Of a stretch of DNA of 64,000 bases, positions 26,867 through 34,879 are shown piece after piece. Position 1 is the first letter of the stretch, and each line of letters opens with the position of its first letter. The notes beneath the pieces are model-generated. The model made no database searches. It was not told the DNA's origin and was given only the letters and a program-made list of their open reading frames with translations. The DNA is from Mycolicibacterium sp. P9-64. Its GTDB lineage: Bacteria; Actinomycetota; Actinomycetes; Mycobacteriales; Mycobacteriaceae. A program made the position numbers and the translations under genes. Location of the stretch: contig NZ_NPKO01000003.1 of NCBI RefSeq assembly GCF_008329605.1, forward strand, positions 62,001 to 126,000, in the 5' to 3' direction.

Positions 26867-28078
26867 CTACTGAACCTTGTAGATCCAGATCAGGGTGGAG
26901 GTGAGCTCGCCCTTGTCGGTCCACTGGTATTTGCGTGCGACGCCCTGGCCGTCATAGGTGCGCACGTAGTCCAGCAGGTCGGGTCGGGTGATCTTGCCGG
27001 CATCGATGCCCTTCACCAGGATGGTGCCGAGGTCGTAGCCCTCAGTGCTGTAGGTGCTGGGCTCCACGCCGAACTTCTTGGTGTACTCGTCGACGAACGT
27101 GCCGGTGGCCGGGCCGCAGGGGCACGCGAGGACCGCGTCCTTGGACGCTGCGCCTGCCTGCTTGACGAACTCCGGGTCCTTGGTGCCGTCGGCGCTGGCG
27201 AACGTAGCCGTCACGCCGGCATCCCTCAGCTGCTGCACCAGCGGCGCCGCCTCCGAGTAGTAGCCGCCGTAGAACACCGCGTCCGGGTTGGCGCCCTTGA
27301 TCTGCGTCACCGCGGCCGAGAAGTCCTTGTCGCCCTTCTTCACCGAGATGTTGCACGAGGTGTCCGCCACCGGCCCGAGCGTCTCGCGCACGGCGGTGGA
27401 CAGGCCAAGGCCGTAATCGGTGCTGTCGTCGACGACGCAGATCTTCTTGAAGCCCTTCGTGTTCTTCAGGTAGTTGGCAACCGACGGGCCCTGCACGCCG
27501 TCGTTGGCCAGCCCGCGGAAGAACGTCTTCCACCCGTTCTCACTGAGCGTGACGTTGGTGGCCGACGCAGTGGCCGCCACGAGGCCGGCTTGGTCGAACA
27601 CCGTGCCGGTGGCCTTGGTCTCGCCGGAGAACGCGGGGCCGACCAGACCGATGGTGTACTGGTCGTCGACGATCTGCGGGGCGATGGCGGTGGCCTTCTG
27701 CGGGTCGCCCTCGGTGTCGAACGGCTTCAGCTGCACCTGGCAGCCGGGGTTCGCGGCGTTGTGCTTGTCGATGGCCAGCTGCACGCCATTCTTGATGTTG
27801 ATGCCCAGCGCGGCGTCCGGACCCGTGAGGGCGCCTGCCATCGCGATCGAAACCGGCGGGCACGTCGCCTTCCCATCCCCCGCGGGATCGGCGGGCTTCA
27901 CGCCTTCTGGCGGCTTCACCTCGGCGCCGTTCTCGTCGATCTGTACCTGCTCGACGATCTTCAGGTTGGCTTGCGCTGTGTTCTCTTCGGGGCTGGACTG
28001 ATTGCAGCCGGCGATGCCAAGCACAACCAAGCCCGCGCTCCCGAGAGCAAATGCACTACGTGCCACGCGACCTCGCAC
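26867..28078 (-). CDS. livK: branched-chain amino-acid ABC transporter binding lipoprotein
   Basis: A 403-residue extracytoplasmic binding protein with a lipoprotein signal peptide (VVLGIAGC, Cys25) and a type I periplasmic-binding fold: VSIAMAGALTGPDAALGINIKNG, GLVGPAFSGETKATG, ICVVDDSTDYGLGLS and ATFASADGTKDPEF. It would deliver leucine-type amino acids or a related substrate to the LivHM permease. GTG start preceded by GGAGG seven bases upstream. First gene of the liv operon. The cassette sits between pdtaR and the thiolase genes, where I recall no transporter in M. tuberculosis. Confidence 0.93.
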   Translation of the reverse strand: MRGRVARSAFALGSAGLVVLGIAGCNQSSPEENTAQANLKIVEQVQIDENGAEVKPPEGVKPADPAGDGKATCPPVSIAMAGALTGPDAALGINIKNGVQLAIDKHNAANPGCQVQLKPFDTEGDPQKATAIAPQIVDDQYTIGLVGPAFSGETKATGTVFDQAGLVAATASATNVTLSENGWKTFFRGLANDGVQGPSVANYLKNTKGFKKICVVDDSTDYGLGLSTAVRETLGPVADTSCNISVKKGDKDFSAAVTQIKGANPDAVFYGGYYSEAAPLVQQLRDAGVTATFASADGTKDPEFVKQAGAASKDAVLACPCGPATGTFVDEYTKKFGVEPSTYSTEGYDLGTILVKGIDAGKITRPDLLDYVRTYDGQGVARKYQWTDKGELTSTLIWIYKVQ

Positions 28079-28256
28079 GTTTCTACCTCCGAGTCAGAGT
28101 TGTCATCGGCACCGAGGGTTTGGCGGACGTCGGCCGTCCCCCGATGCTTCCGGTAGAACATAGCCAACCCATGGCGTTGGTGCGCCATGTTGGGCAATGC
28201 AGCCTGCGTATTCGCCGTGTCCGATCCATCAAAAGGCGGGTCCGGAAACGCATTTG

Positions 28257-28868
28257 TTACGCATCGCCGGGCGCATCCAATGTCTCGAGCACCACTTCGG
28301 CGACACGCTTCATCGTGGTTCGGCGGTCCATCGCGGCGCGCTGAATCCACTTGAACGCCTCGGGTTCGGTCATTGCCTGCTTCTGTTGGAGCAAACCCTT
28401 CGCACGTTCGACGAGCTTGCGCGTCTCGAGGCGATCGGTGAGCGTGGCGACTTCTGCTTCCAGCGCGGCGATCTCGCTGAAGCGGCTCAGCGCAAGCTCG
28501 ATGGCAGGGATCAGATCGGTGATGGAGAACGGCTTGACCAGATAGGCCATTGCACCGGCGTCCCTTGCCCTCTCGACGAGGTCGCGCTGAGAGAAGGCCG
28601 TCAGCACCACGATCGGGGCGATGCGCTTGCCTGCGATCTCCGTGGCCGCGTCGATGCCGTCACGGCGTGGCATCTTCACGTCCATGATCACCAGATCCGG
28701 CATGAGCTTCTCGGCCAGCTCGACGGCTTCCTGGCCGTCGCCGGCCTCCCCGACGACGTCGTAACCCTCCTCGCGAAGCATCTCGGCGAGGTCGAGGCGA
28801 ATGAGGGCCTCATCCTCGGCGATCAGGACACGGCGCGGCTTGTCGACGTCCGTCGTTGACTCGGTCAT
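28257..28868 (-). CDS. pdtaR: ANTAR-domain response regulator PdtaR
   Basis: A 203-residue antitermination regulator. Receiver domain residues 12-130 have the acidic pair ED at 18-19, phosphoacceptor Asp63 in VIMDVKMPRRDG, and KPF. The C-terminal ANTAR domain has LETRKLVERAKGLLQQKQAMTEPEAFKWIQ and RRTTMKRVAEVVL, which binds paired hairpins in mRNA to prevent termination. It corresponds to Rv1626, partner of the sensor kinase PdtaS, which is encoded elsewhere. ATG 28868 is used; GTG 28874 would add two residues. It is divergent from tRNA-Leu. Confidence 0.95.
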   Translation of the reverse strand: MTESTTDVDKPRRVLIAEDEALIRLDLAEMLREEGYDVVGEAGDGQEAVELAEKLMPDLVIMDVKMPRRDGIDAATEIAGKRIAPIVVLTAFSQRDLVERARDAGAMAYLVKPFSITDLIPAIELALSRFSEIAALEAEVATLTDRLETRKLVERAKGLLQQKQAMTEPEAFKWIQRAAMDRRTTMKRVAEVVLETLDAPGDA

Positions 28869-28963
28869 GTGCACATTGTCGCGTGACTGGCGCCCATCAG
28901 CGACCTCGGGGCGTTTATGGCCCGGCCAAGCGATCCTCTATCGTGGGAGGCCGCATCAGCTGA

Positions 28964-29040
28964 GCCCTCGTATCCCAACTGGCAGAGGAAACGGATTCAA
29001 AACCCGTGCAGTGTGAGTTCGAATCTCACCGAGGGCACCA
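28964..29040 (+). tRNA. tRNA-Leu (CAA), class I shape, CCA encoded
   Basis: Acceptor arms GCCCTCG and CGAGGGC pair perfectly; discriminator A and CCA follow. The T arm is GTGAG-TTCGAAT-CTCAC. The anticodon loop is TTCAAAA, giving anticodon CAA (Leu, UUG codons). The variable region is only five bases (GCAGT), whereas bacterial tRNA-Leu normally has a long extra arm. Stem imperfections are A31/C39 below the anticodon loop and C13/A22 in the D stem. Identity as a functional leucine tRNA is therefore uncertain, although the cloverleaf and encoded CCA are clear. Confidence 0.8.
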
Positions 29041-29052
29041 CATCAGCGACGA

Positions 29053-29089
29053 ACCAGAGGCCCCCAACTCGTCGTTGAGGGCCTCTGGT
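29053..29089. terminator. bidirectional stem-loop after tRNA-Leu and the GH-like gene
   Basis: ACCAGAGGCCC and its exact complement GGGCCTCTGGT enclose a loop that itself can pair (CAAC/GTTG). It lies 13 bases after the tRNA and 24 bases after the convergent gene's stop. No long T-run follows on either strand. Confidence 0.65.
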
Positions 29090-29112
29090 CTGCAGAAATG
29101 CAGGCGAATCGC

Positions 29113-31170
29113 CTAGCCGGCGTCACTACCTGAGGAGTCGGAGCCGCCCTCGGCGCCTTCCGCACCCACACCGGCGGTGACGGTTACGGGCTTGGCCTTC
29201 ACCGCGACCGAGCCACTGCCGTCCTTGTCCCGCAGATGCCCGCCGGATCCGTCCTTGCCGGTGCCATCCTTGCCCGACGTGTCCGAGGCGCCGGACTTGC
29301 TGGATTCACCGGACTTGGTCGACTCGCCGGACTTGCCCGTGTCGCCGGGCTTTCCGGATTCGTCCGACTTGCCACCCTCGGCCGCCGACCCGGAAGTGGT
29401 TGAGCCAGTTGAGGTTCCGGCCTGGGTGGTCGTTCCGGTCGTCGTCGTCGGCTCGGTCTTGACGGGCTCGGTCGGGGTGACCGGCTCGGTGACCTTGACG
29501 GGCACCGTCTCCGTCGCTGTCGCCGCAGCAGCCGTCGTGGGTGCTGCGGCCGCCGTCGTGGGCGCGGCTGCCGTCTCGGTCGCTTCGACAGCGGGCAGAG
29601 CAGCCGTCTCGGCGGTCTCGGCCGTGGTCTCCGTCGCGGCGGTCTCCTCCGTAGCCGTCTCTTCGGTGGCCGGCTTGACCGTCTCGTCCGTCGCGGTCTT
29701 GTCGGTTGCCGCTGCGCCCTTGCCGTCCGCTTCGGTGGCGTTCGAATCAGCGACCAGGCCCTCGGTTTGCGCCGATGCCGACCGCAGTGCCAACGGTGCC
29801 GCAGCGGCAGCGGGAGGCGACAGGATGCCAGCGAGCCCGCCAAGGAAGTTCGTGATGGCGGTGACGACCGCAGTCACGAGGGCCTGCACCCCTGCCACGA
29901 ACGCCTGAACGAGCGCCACGACCGGATTCGTCGGGTTGCCCGGATTGCCGGGGTCGCCCGGCATCGGATGCGCGGCAATCCAGTCCTTGATCACCTGCGA
30001 GACGCTCTTGGTGACCTGTTGGCCGGTGTCCGGGTCCGTGTAGGTGTAGTACTTCTCGCCACCGACCGACGTCCAGACGCCCATGGTGGCCCCGGAATCA
30101 CTGCTGCCCGCTTGGTCCCGGCCGGTGTAGAGGAACACCGGTCCCGCCTGTGAGTAGCTCTGCCAGGTGTCGAGGAGATCCTTGATCCATGCGGCCTGCT
30201 GCGCATAGGTAGCGGGATCGGTACTGGACGCGCCGTACTCACTGAGCCAGACCTTCTTGGTACCGATCAAGGCCATGATGGCCTCGACCTGTTGCTTCGG
30301 CGTGAGAATGCCCGGGGCACAGGTGGGGCACGGTGCGGAATACGTATCGGTGCCATACGGGTGGATCGACAACGCGTCGAAGTAATCCAGTGCGTTGGGG
30401 CCAAGGGCGGCAAGCATTCTGGTGACGAACGTGACCGGGTCCATCGTGAACGGCGTGTTCTGCGTAGCGCCCACCGCGCCTGCGACGACTGTGGCCGTCG
30501 GGTCGCCCGTCACCAGGTTGTTGATCGCTTCATACGCCGCCTTCAGCAGTCCGGCGTAGGCCTCGGGGCTGATGGGGTTGGAGAACTGGATGTAGTTGGG
30601 CTCGTTCCAGATCTCGTACGCCGAAACGATCGAGGCGTAGGAGGCGGGAAGGATGGAACCAGGCACGGTGACCTGATGCGCCATGAACGCGTTCAGGAAG
30701 TCCGTGAACGCCGCCACGTTGGGCGTATCGCTGCCCGGAGGGAAACCGGGATTGCCCGGATTCGGTCCCGCCCACGTCGGGGTGGCGTTGATCTCGGCCA
30801 TGACGCCCATGTTGCGGGCGGCCGCCGCGGCCATGACCTTGTCGATTTGCGACCAGTCATAGGTGTTGTCCTGCTGTTCGATCAAACCCCACGGCACGAA
30901 CACGCGAATGTTCTGCACCCCGATCGATTGCAGTTGGTCGAGCTGAGCGTTGATCTCGGCGTCCGTCATGCCGTACAGGGGCGACTCGGCCATGCCGATC
31001 GTGTTCGGCGTGTTGGTGATCTCCGCCACCTGGGCGATTTCGTACGCCGCCATCCTGGGCGGCGATATGAAGATCCCGCTGGCGTACACGCTCACCATTG
31101 CCGCCGGGATTACCGCTATGACAGCCCGTGTCGCGATCGCTCGAAACAGAGTGCCTTTGCACTTGTTCAT
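29113..31170 (-). CDS. secreted glycoside hydrolase (GH39/clan A-like) with long disordered tail
   Basis: A 685-residue exported protein. Residues 1-35 are a signal peptide or membrane anchor (MNKCKGTLFRAIATRAV then a hydrophobic run). Residues about 55-400 resemble a clan GH-A (beta/alpha)8 glycosidase: VFVPWGLIEQQDNTYDWSQID, AYEIWNEPNYIQF with putative acid/base Glu190, and KKVWLSEYGASS with putative nucleophile Glu311. After about 420 comes a hydrophobic patch (ALVQAFVAGVQALVTAVVTAI), then about 220 residues of Thr/Ala/Glu-rich and Lys/Ser/Gly-rich low complexity (for example KSGESTKSGESSKSG). Polysaccharide or glycolipid hydrolysis at the cell surface is likely; the sugar is unknown. ATG 31170 is chosen for its AAAGAGGATC Shine-Dalgarno. 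Confidence 0.82.
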   Translation of the reverse strand: MNKCKGTLFRAIATRAVIAVIPAAMVSVYASGIFISPPRMAAYEIAQVAEITNTPNTIGMAESPLYGMTDAEINAQLDQLQSIGVQNIRVFVPWGLIEQQDNTYDWSQIDKVMAAAAARNMGVMAEINATPTWAGPNPGNPGFPPGSDTPNVAAFTDFLNAFMAHQVTVPGSILPASYASIVSAYEIWNEPNYIQFSNPISPEAYAGLLKAAYEAINNLVTGDPTATVVAGAVGATQNTPFTMDPVTFVTRMLAALGPNALDYFDALSIHPYGTDTYSAPCPTCAPGILTPKQQVEAIMALIGTKKVWLSEYGASSTDPATYAQQAAWIKDLLDTWQSYSQAGPVFLYTGRDQAGSSDSGATMGVWTSVGGEKYYTYTDPDTGQQVTKSVSQVIKDWIAAHPMPGDPGNPGNPTNPVVALVQAFVAGVQALVTAVVTAITNFLGGLAGILSPPAAAAAPLALRSASAQTEGLVADSNATEADGKGAAATDKTATDETVKPATEETATEETAATETTAETAETAALPAVEATETAAAPTTAAAAPTTAAAATATETVPVKVTEPVTPTEPVKTEPTTTTGTTTQAGTSTGSTTSGSAAEGGKSDESGKPGDTGKSGESTKSGESSKSGASDTSGKDGTGKDGSGGHLRDKDGSGSVAVKAKPVTVTAGVGAEGAEGGSDSSGSDAG

Positions 31171-31189
31171 GGGGGATCCTCTTTCATCC

Positions 31190-31218
31190 AAGACAGAAAT
31201 TTTCGACATCACCGTCAA
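31190..31218 (-). promoter_or_regulatory. candidate promoter of the GH-like gene
   Basis: On the minus strand TTGACG (31218-31213) is separated by 17 bases from TGTCTT (31195-31190), with a good Shine-Dalgarno and ATG shortly downstream. The -35 is strong, the -10 weak. Confidence 0.35.
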
Positions 31219-31343
31219 CCGGTGCGCTTAATTTACTCACTCGACAGCAAATATGTATGGCTATTGACGTGAACTACAAGTAACCGCCCTGAGGACGCTC
31301 TCAGCTCAAGCCGTGGCAGTCCTCATAATCCGCACTTCGGAGC

Positions 31344-31358
31344 ATGTTTGGCAAACAT
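31344..31358. promoter_or_regulatory. perfect palindrome, candidate operator
   Basis: ATGTTTG-G-CAAACAT is a perfect 7-1-7 inverted repeat in the AT-rich gap. It is about 170-190 bases upstream of the GH-like start. The binding factor is unknown. Confidence 0.35.
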
Positions 31359-31605
31359 TCGGGGAAATGGTATGCATTAGCGTCGTGCCATCACGTGCAG
31401 ATCTCTTTTCGATCAAAATGCCAGCTGAGAGGCATTGTGTCGCGATAAAGTACCGTGCGTAGCGTAATGGCGCAATAGCGACACTCCGTGCCACATTAGC
31501 TACAGCCAATAATCGCCCAAGCGCCCGCGTGCATCACCCCCACCGGGCAAACTGATATCTACACGGCCGAAAATTTAGCTAGCAAGCACTTCATCGTGTG
31601 AGAGT

Positions 31606-31611
31606 TACTCT
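31606..31611 (+). promoter_or_regulatory. -10 element of leaderless cyclase gene
   Basis: TACTCT is followed by six bases and GTG 31618, the same geometry as at the PrsW-like, DUF402 and uvrB genes. The interrupted cyclase therefore still has an apparently intact promoter. Confidence 0.45.
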
Positions 31612-31617
31612 CTATCC

Positions 31618-32121
31618 GTGGCGATCGCGGACGACGACGCGTTGCCGGCGGGCGCGCGGCCGCCGCGCCAGCGTGGTGCGTGCGTGCCTGCCGTGGCACT
31701 GGAGATCAGGAGCGAAGGCCGCGCGCAACATCAGGCAGCGAGCACGTCCCGACAGATGCGGGTCCTGACGGTGACGACCCGGATCGCCGGCGCCGTGAGC
31801 GTCTTCTTCGGCATCCAACAGTTCGTCGTGGCCGACGGCGCGCTGTGGCTTGGCTATCTCAACGTGGGCAGCGCCATCGTCTTCGTTCTCATCCCGCAGC
31901 TATACCGGTACAGCGGCCTACTCCCCCCGGTGGCGTTCCTTCTGGTGGCCTACGCGGGGATGACGATCTCGTCCATCTACATCGGTAGCGGGGCCGGCTT
32001 GCACTTCTACTTCGCGGTCGCCGCGGCGATCGTGGTGCTGGTGCTCGGCATCGACCACATCCTGCTGGCGTCATCGCTAGCCGTGCTCGGGGCCGTCATC
32101 GTGATCGGGCTCGAGATGTGA
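31618..32121 (+). pseudogene. cya: membrane half of Rv1625c-type adenylate cyclase, ended by in-frame TGA
   Basis: A 167-residue N-terminal part of a six-helix class III adenylate cyclase. After a cytosolic region it has about five membrane helices: TRIAGAVSVFFGIQQFVV, ALWLGYLNVGSAIVFVLIP, PPVAFLLVAYAGMTISSIYI, then two from LHFYFAVAAAIVVLVLG to GAVIVIGLEM. It stops at TGA 32119-32121, in the same frame as the rest of the protein. In M. tuberculosis the matching sequence, from memory, runs through as ALEFLVPHDTG, where this one has GLEM-stop-VPHDTG. It may be a nonsense-mutated gene, a sequencing error, or a true split protein. Confidence 0.75.
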
Positions 32122-32922
32122 GTGCCGCACGACACCGGCGCCCAGCCTCCTTGGGCGTTCAAGATGGGCTTCGTCGTCAACACCGCGGCGGCGTGGGTCC
32201 TCGTCGTGGCGACGGTCTGGTACGCACTGCGCGAGGTCGCACGCGCCGAGCACGCCATGGAGACCGAGTACCAGCGCTCCGAATCGCTGTTGATCAACAT
32301 TCTGCCGGCCTCCATCGCAGAACGATTGAAGAACCCGGCGCACAACATCATTGCCGACAAGTACGACGACGCCTCGATCCTGTTCGCCGACATCGCCGGC
32401 TACACCAAGAGGGCGAGTGACACCACACCGACTGAGCTGGTGCGCTTCCTCGACGCCCTCTACACCGACCTCGATGCGCTCGTCGATCGCCACGGCCTCG
32501 AGAAGGTCAAGACGAGCGGCGACTCCTACATGGTGGTCAGCGGGGTGCCCGAGTCACGCCCCGACCACCTCGAAGCGCTGGCCGGTCTGGCACTGGACAT
32601 GGCGGACGCGGTGGCCGGCCTCAGAGACGTGCAGGGCCGCGAAGTCCCACTGCGGATCGGCCTGGCTGCCGGGCCGGTCGTCGCGGGCGTGGTCGGTGCG
32701 CGCAAGTTCTTCTACGACGTCTGGGGCGATGCGGTGAACGTCGCGTCACGCATGGAGGCCACGGACGTGGAGGGCCGCATTCAGGTGCCCGACGACGTCT
32801 ATCAACGCCTCAACCCCGAGTTCAGCTTCGAGGAGCGCGGTGAGATAGACGTCAAGGGCAAGGGCCTCATGCACACCTGGTATCTGACCGGTCGTCGGGC
32901 CGCGTCCTCCGGCGCGACTTAG
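32122..32922 (+). CDS. cya: catalytic half of Rv1625c-type adenylate cyclase (split gene)
   Basis: A 266-residue open frame beginning with GTG immediately after the TGA that ends the membrane half. It has one membrane helix (GFVVNTAAAWVLVVATVWYAL), the coiled-coil-like linker EVARAEHAMETEYQRSESLLINILPASIAERL (key residues ESLL and LPASIAERL), and a complete cyclase domain. Metal ligands are Asp90 and Asp134, substrate residues Lys130 and Asp199, and transition-state Asn206 and Arg210. All are intact, so the catalytic half is under selection or only recently separated. The TGA-GTG junction allows re-initiation. The product would be cAMP if homodimers form. Confidence 0.8.
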   Translation: MPHDTGAQPPWAFKMGFVVNTAAAWVLVVATVWYALREVARAEHAMETEYQRSESLLINILPASIAERLKNPAHNIIADKYDDASILFADIAGYTKRASDTTPTELVRFLDALYTDLDALVDRHGLEKVKTSGDSYMVVSGVPESRPDHLEALAGLALDMADAVAGLRDVQGREVPLRIGLAAGPVVAGVVGARKFFYDVWGDAVNVASRMEATDVEGRIQVPDDVYQRLNPEFSFEERGEIDVKGKGLMHTWYLTGRRAASSGAT

Positions 32923-33025
32923 ACCTGCGGTCCTCGGACTTGATCAGCCAGGCAAGCTTCTCTAGACCGTCGATCAGCTGGTGCAGTGTGTCCAGCTGCA
33001 CGCGCTGCAGATTGGTGAGTGACCT

Positions 33026-34828
33026 CTACACCGGCTGCTGCTCCTGCTGATCCTGCTGGGCGAGCAGCCGGGCGTAACCCGCGCCCATGCCAAGCAGCAC
33101 CAGACCCACCACGATGAACACGACGACCCGGAAGATGCCGTCCAACGTGCCGAGATCGAACAGGAACAACTTCGCCATCGCCGCCGCCACCAGCGCCATG
33201 CCCGCGCCGATCGGCACCGAACGCTTGTCGCGCAGCAGCTTTGCGGCGTAGCGGAACACGCCCGCCGCCAAGCCGACCCAGCAGATCGTGGCCGCCACGT
33301 GCCCAGCGAAGAAGCCGTACTCCTCGCCGCCGAACAGCGCACCGGCGGTGACCGTGAACATCGTGATGGCGTACATGCCGATCAACGCGACTGCCGCCCA
33401 TCCGAGTCGAATGACATCGTCCGCCTTGCCAATCCAGGACCACGTGATCGCCGCAGCGCAACCCACCACGAGGAGGCTGGCGATGAGCGTCGACACGGCC
33501 ACCGGCATCGTCATGGTCGTCGGGGTGATCAGCATCTCGGGTGCGGCGTAGCCGAGGTAGTACAGCGCCCCGGCAACGCCGAAGGCCATGGCGCACCACC
33601 GGGCGACAGCGCTGCTGCGCCCGGCCACCGCGACCACCGCCGCCATCGCCAGCAGCAACGGTGCGGCAACCGGGCCGTCGAACGCGACGGCGACCGCGAT
33701 GAGTGCCGCGACGGCGGACAGGGCCGACCAGATCTGGCGCACGGAACCCGACAGATTTGGCAACCTATCGCCGAGTAGTGCGATCGCGAGCAGAACCGCG
33801 GCCAGGACGCCCGCCGACAACGCGGACGTCACCCGGTCGGCCACCGCCGAGACCGCAAGCACCGGCAGGGTTCCCGCCGAAGCCAGCAGCGCGGTCCAAA
33901 GCGGCCTGCTGCTGCGGGGCAGCAGAACCAGGGCGCTGACGATCGACAGCGCCGCGGCGATACCGCATGCGCCGGCGACCCACGCGGCGTTCCCCGAGCT
34001 TCTGGGGACCACGGCGAGCGCTACGAGCAGCGGCAGCGTGGCTGCGGCGACGCGGGCGGTGTGCAGGCCGGTCCAGTCCTTGCCGAGTTGCACCAGCAGC
34101 GTCGCGGCGGACAGCGCCAGCATGAATCCGACCAGCAGCAGGGTGATTCCGTCGGTCACCACGGGTGCGAGCCCGATGAGGGGCACCAGGACCAGCAGGC
34201 CCAGATGCTCGGAGTCCCAGCGCCGCGCCAGCGTCAGGCCACCGCCTGCGACGACGGCAGCCAGCACCAGACCCACCGGTGCCGTCACCCAGCCGTAGAT
34301 CGTGGTGACGGCGATGACGTCCATGTAGGCGGCGGCGATGCCGGTGGCGGCGAGTGCGATCGCGCCGACGCGGCCACCGGGCCTGGTGTTGAGCCACCAC
34401 CCGACACCGACGAGCGCCACGGCCAGAACTGCTCCCGCGGTGACACGGAACTCCGGGCGAAGGATCCCCGCCTGGGCGGCCAGGACGAGCAGAAGGACGA
34501 CGCCGACGAGCGTGACGGCGACACCTGCCACCGCGAGCACCTTGCCGATCCAGCCGTCTGGATGGGCGGGAGCCGTCTGGACCTGGGCAGCGGGCGGTTG
34601 ATACGCGGCAGGCTGCACGGCGTACTGGGGCCGGTGTTGCGGTGGGTATTGCGGTGGGTAGTAGTAGAACGGCGCCTGCACACGAGCAACGGGCTGTGGT
34701 GCCGCCCGCTCGGCCATGATGCGTTGCAGTTCACGCAGATCGGCCGACGCACGCGCCAGATAACTCGCCATCGTCGCGAAATCCGCAGAGAGCCTGGAGA
34801 TGACGGCCTGATCGGGTTCGGTCATCAA
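33026..34828 (-). CDS. DUF2339 polytopic membrane protein
   Basis: A 600-residue membrane protein. Residues 1-90 are cytosolic with a helical segment (ATMASYLARASADLRELQRIMAE) and a Pro/Tyr/Gln-rich stretch (FYYYPPQYPPQHRPQYAV). Then about 20 hydrophobic helices fill the rest, starting GWIGKVLAVAGVAVTLVGVVLLL and including DUF2339-like YMDVIAVTTIYGWV and RDKRSVPIGAGMALVAAAMAKLFLFDLGTLDGIFRV near the end (KLFLFDLGTLDGIFR is diagnostic). Function of the family is unknown. It converges on the split cyclase. Confidence 0.85.
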   Translation of the reverse strand: MMTEPDQAVISRLSADFATMASYLARASADLRELQRIMAERAAPQPVARVQAPFYYYPPQYPPQHRPQYAVQPAAYQPPAAQVQTAPAHPDGWIGKVLAVAGVAVTLVGVVLLLVLAAQAGILRPEFRVTAGAVLAVALVGVGWWLNTRPGGRVGAIALAATGIAAAYMDVIAVTTIYGWVTAPVGLVLAAVVAGGGLTLARRWDSEHLGLLVLVPLIGLAPVVTDGITLLLVGFMLALSAATLLVQLGKDWTGLHTARVAAATLPLLVALAVVPRSSGNAAWVAGACGIAAALSIVSALVLLPRSSRPLWTALLASAGTLPVLAVSAVADRVTSALSAGVLAAVLLAIALLGDRLPNLSGSVRQIWSALSAVAALIAVAVAFDGPVAAPLLLAMAAVVAVAGRSSAVARWCAMAFGVAGALYYLGYAAPEMLITPTTMTMPVAVSTLIASLLVVGCAAAITWSWIGKADDVIRLGWAAVALIGMYAITMFTVTAGALFGGEEYGFFAGHVAATICWVGLAAGVFRYAAKLLRDKRSVPIGAGMALVAAAMAKLFLFDLGTLDGIFRVVVFIVVGLVLLGMGAGYARLLAQQDQQEQQPV

Positions 34829-34879
34829 GCCATCGTGGCACCGCGAATCACGCTGGTCTTGAGTAGTACTACGCGAACG

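Larger units (their letters stand above)
31171..31617. other. 447-bp AT-richer intergenic region between GH-like and cyclase genes
   Basis: No convincing coding sequence. Counted lines here are about 47-55% GC, well below the surrounding genes. It contains a perfect 7-1-7 palindrome ATGTTTG-G-CAAACAT (31344-31358), an inverted pair AATGCC/GGCATT (31417-31436), GAGGAC/GTCCTC (31291-31324), the putative promoter of the GH-like gene, and the leaderless -10 of the cyclase gene. A long divergent control region or a small RNA is possible. Confidence 0.6.

Noticed and set aside
32119..32121. TGA in cya read as selenocysteine
   Set aside because: The position is in a membrane-helix linker with no redox motif, and I saw no selenium-type hairpin just after it. 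Selenoproteins are not expected in this group.
32867..33001. 44-codon minus-strand frame after the DUF2339 stop, with QLDTLHQLIDGLEKLAWLIK
   Set aside because: The helix-like sequence is suggestive and is in frame with DUF2339 after its stop, but it overlaps the 3' end of cya, has only a weak GTG start and no ribosome site. Too little support.
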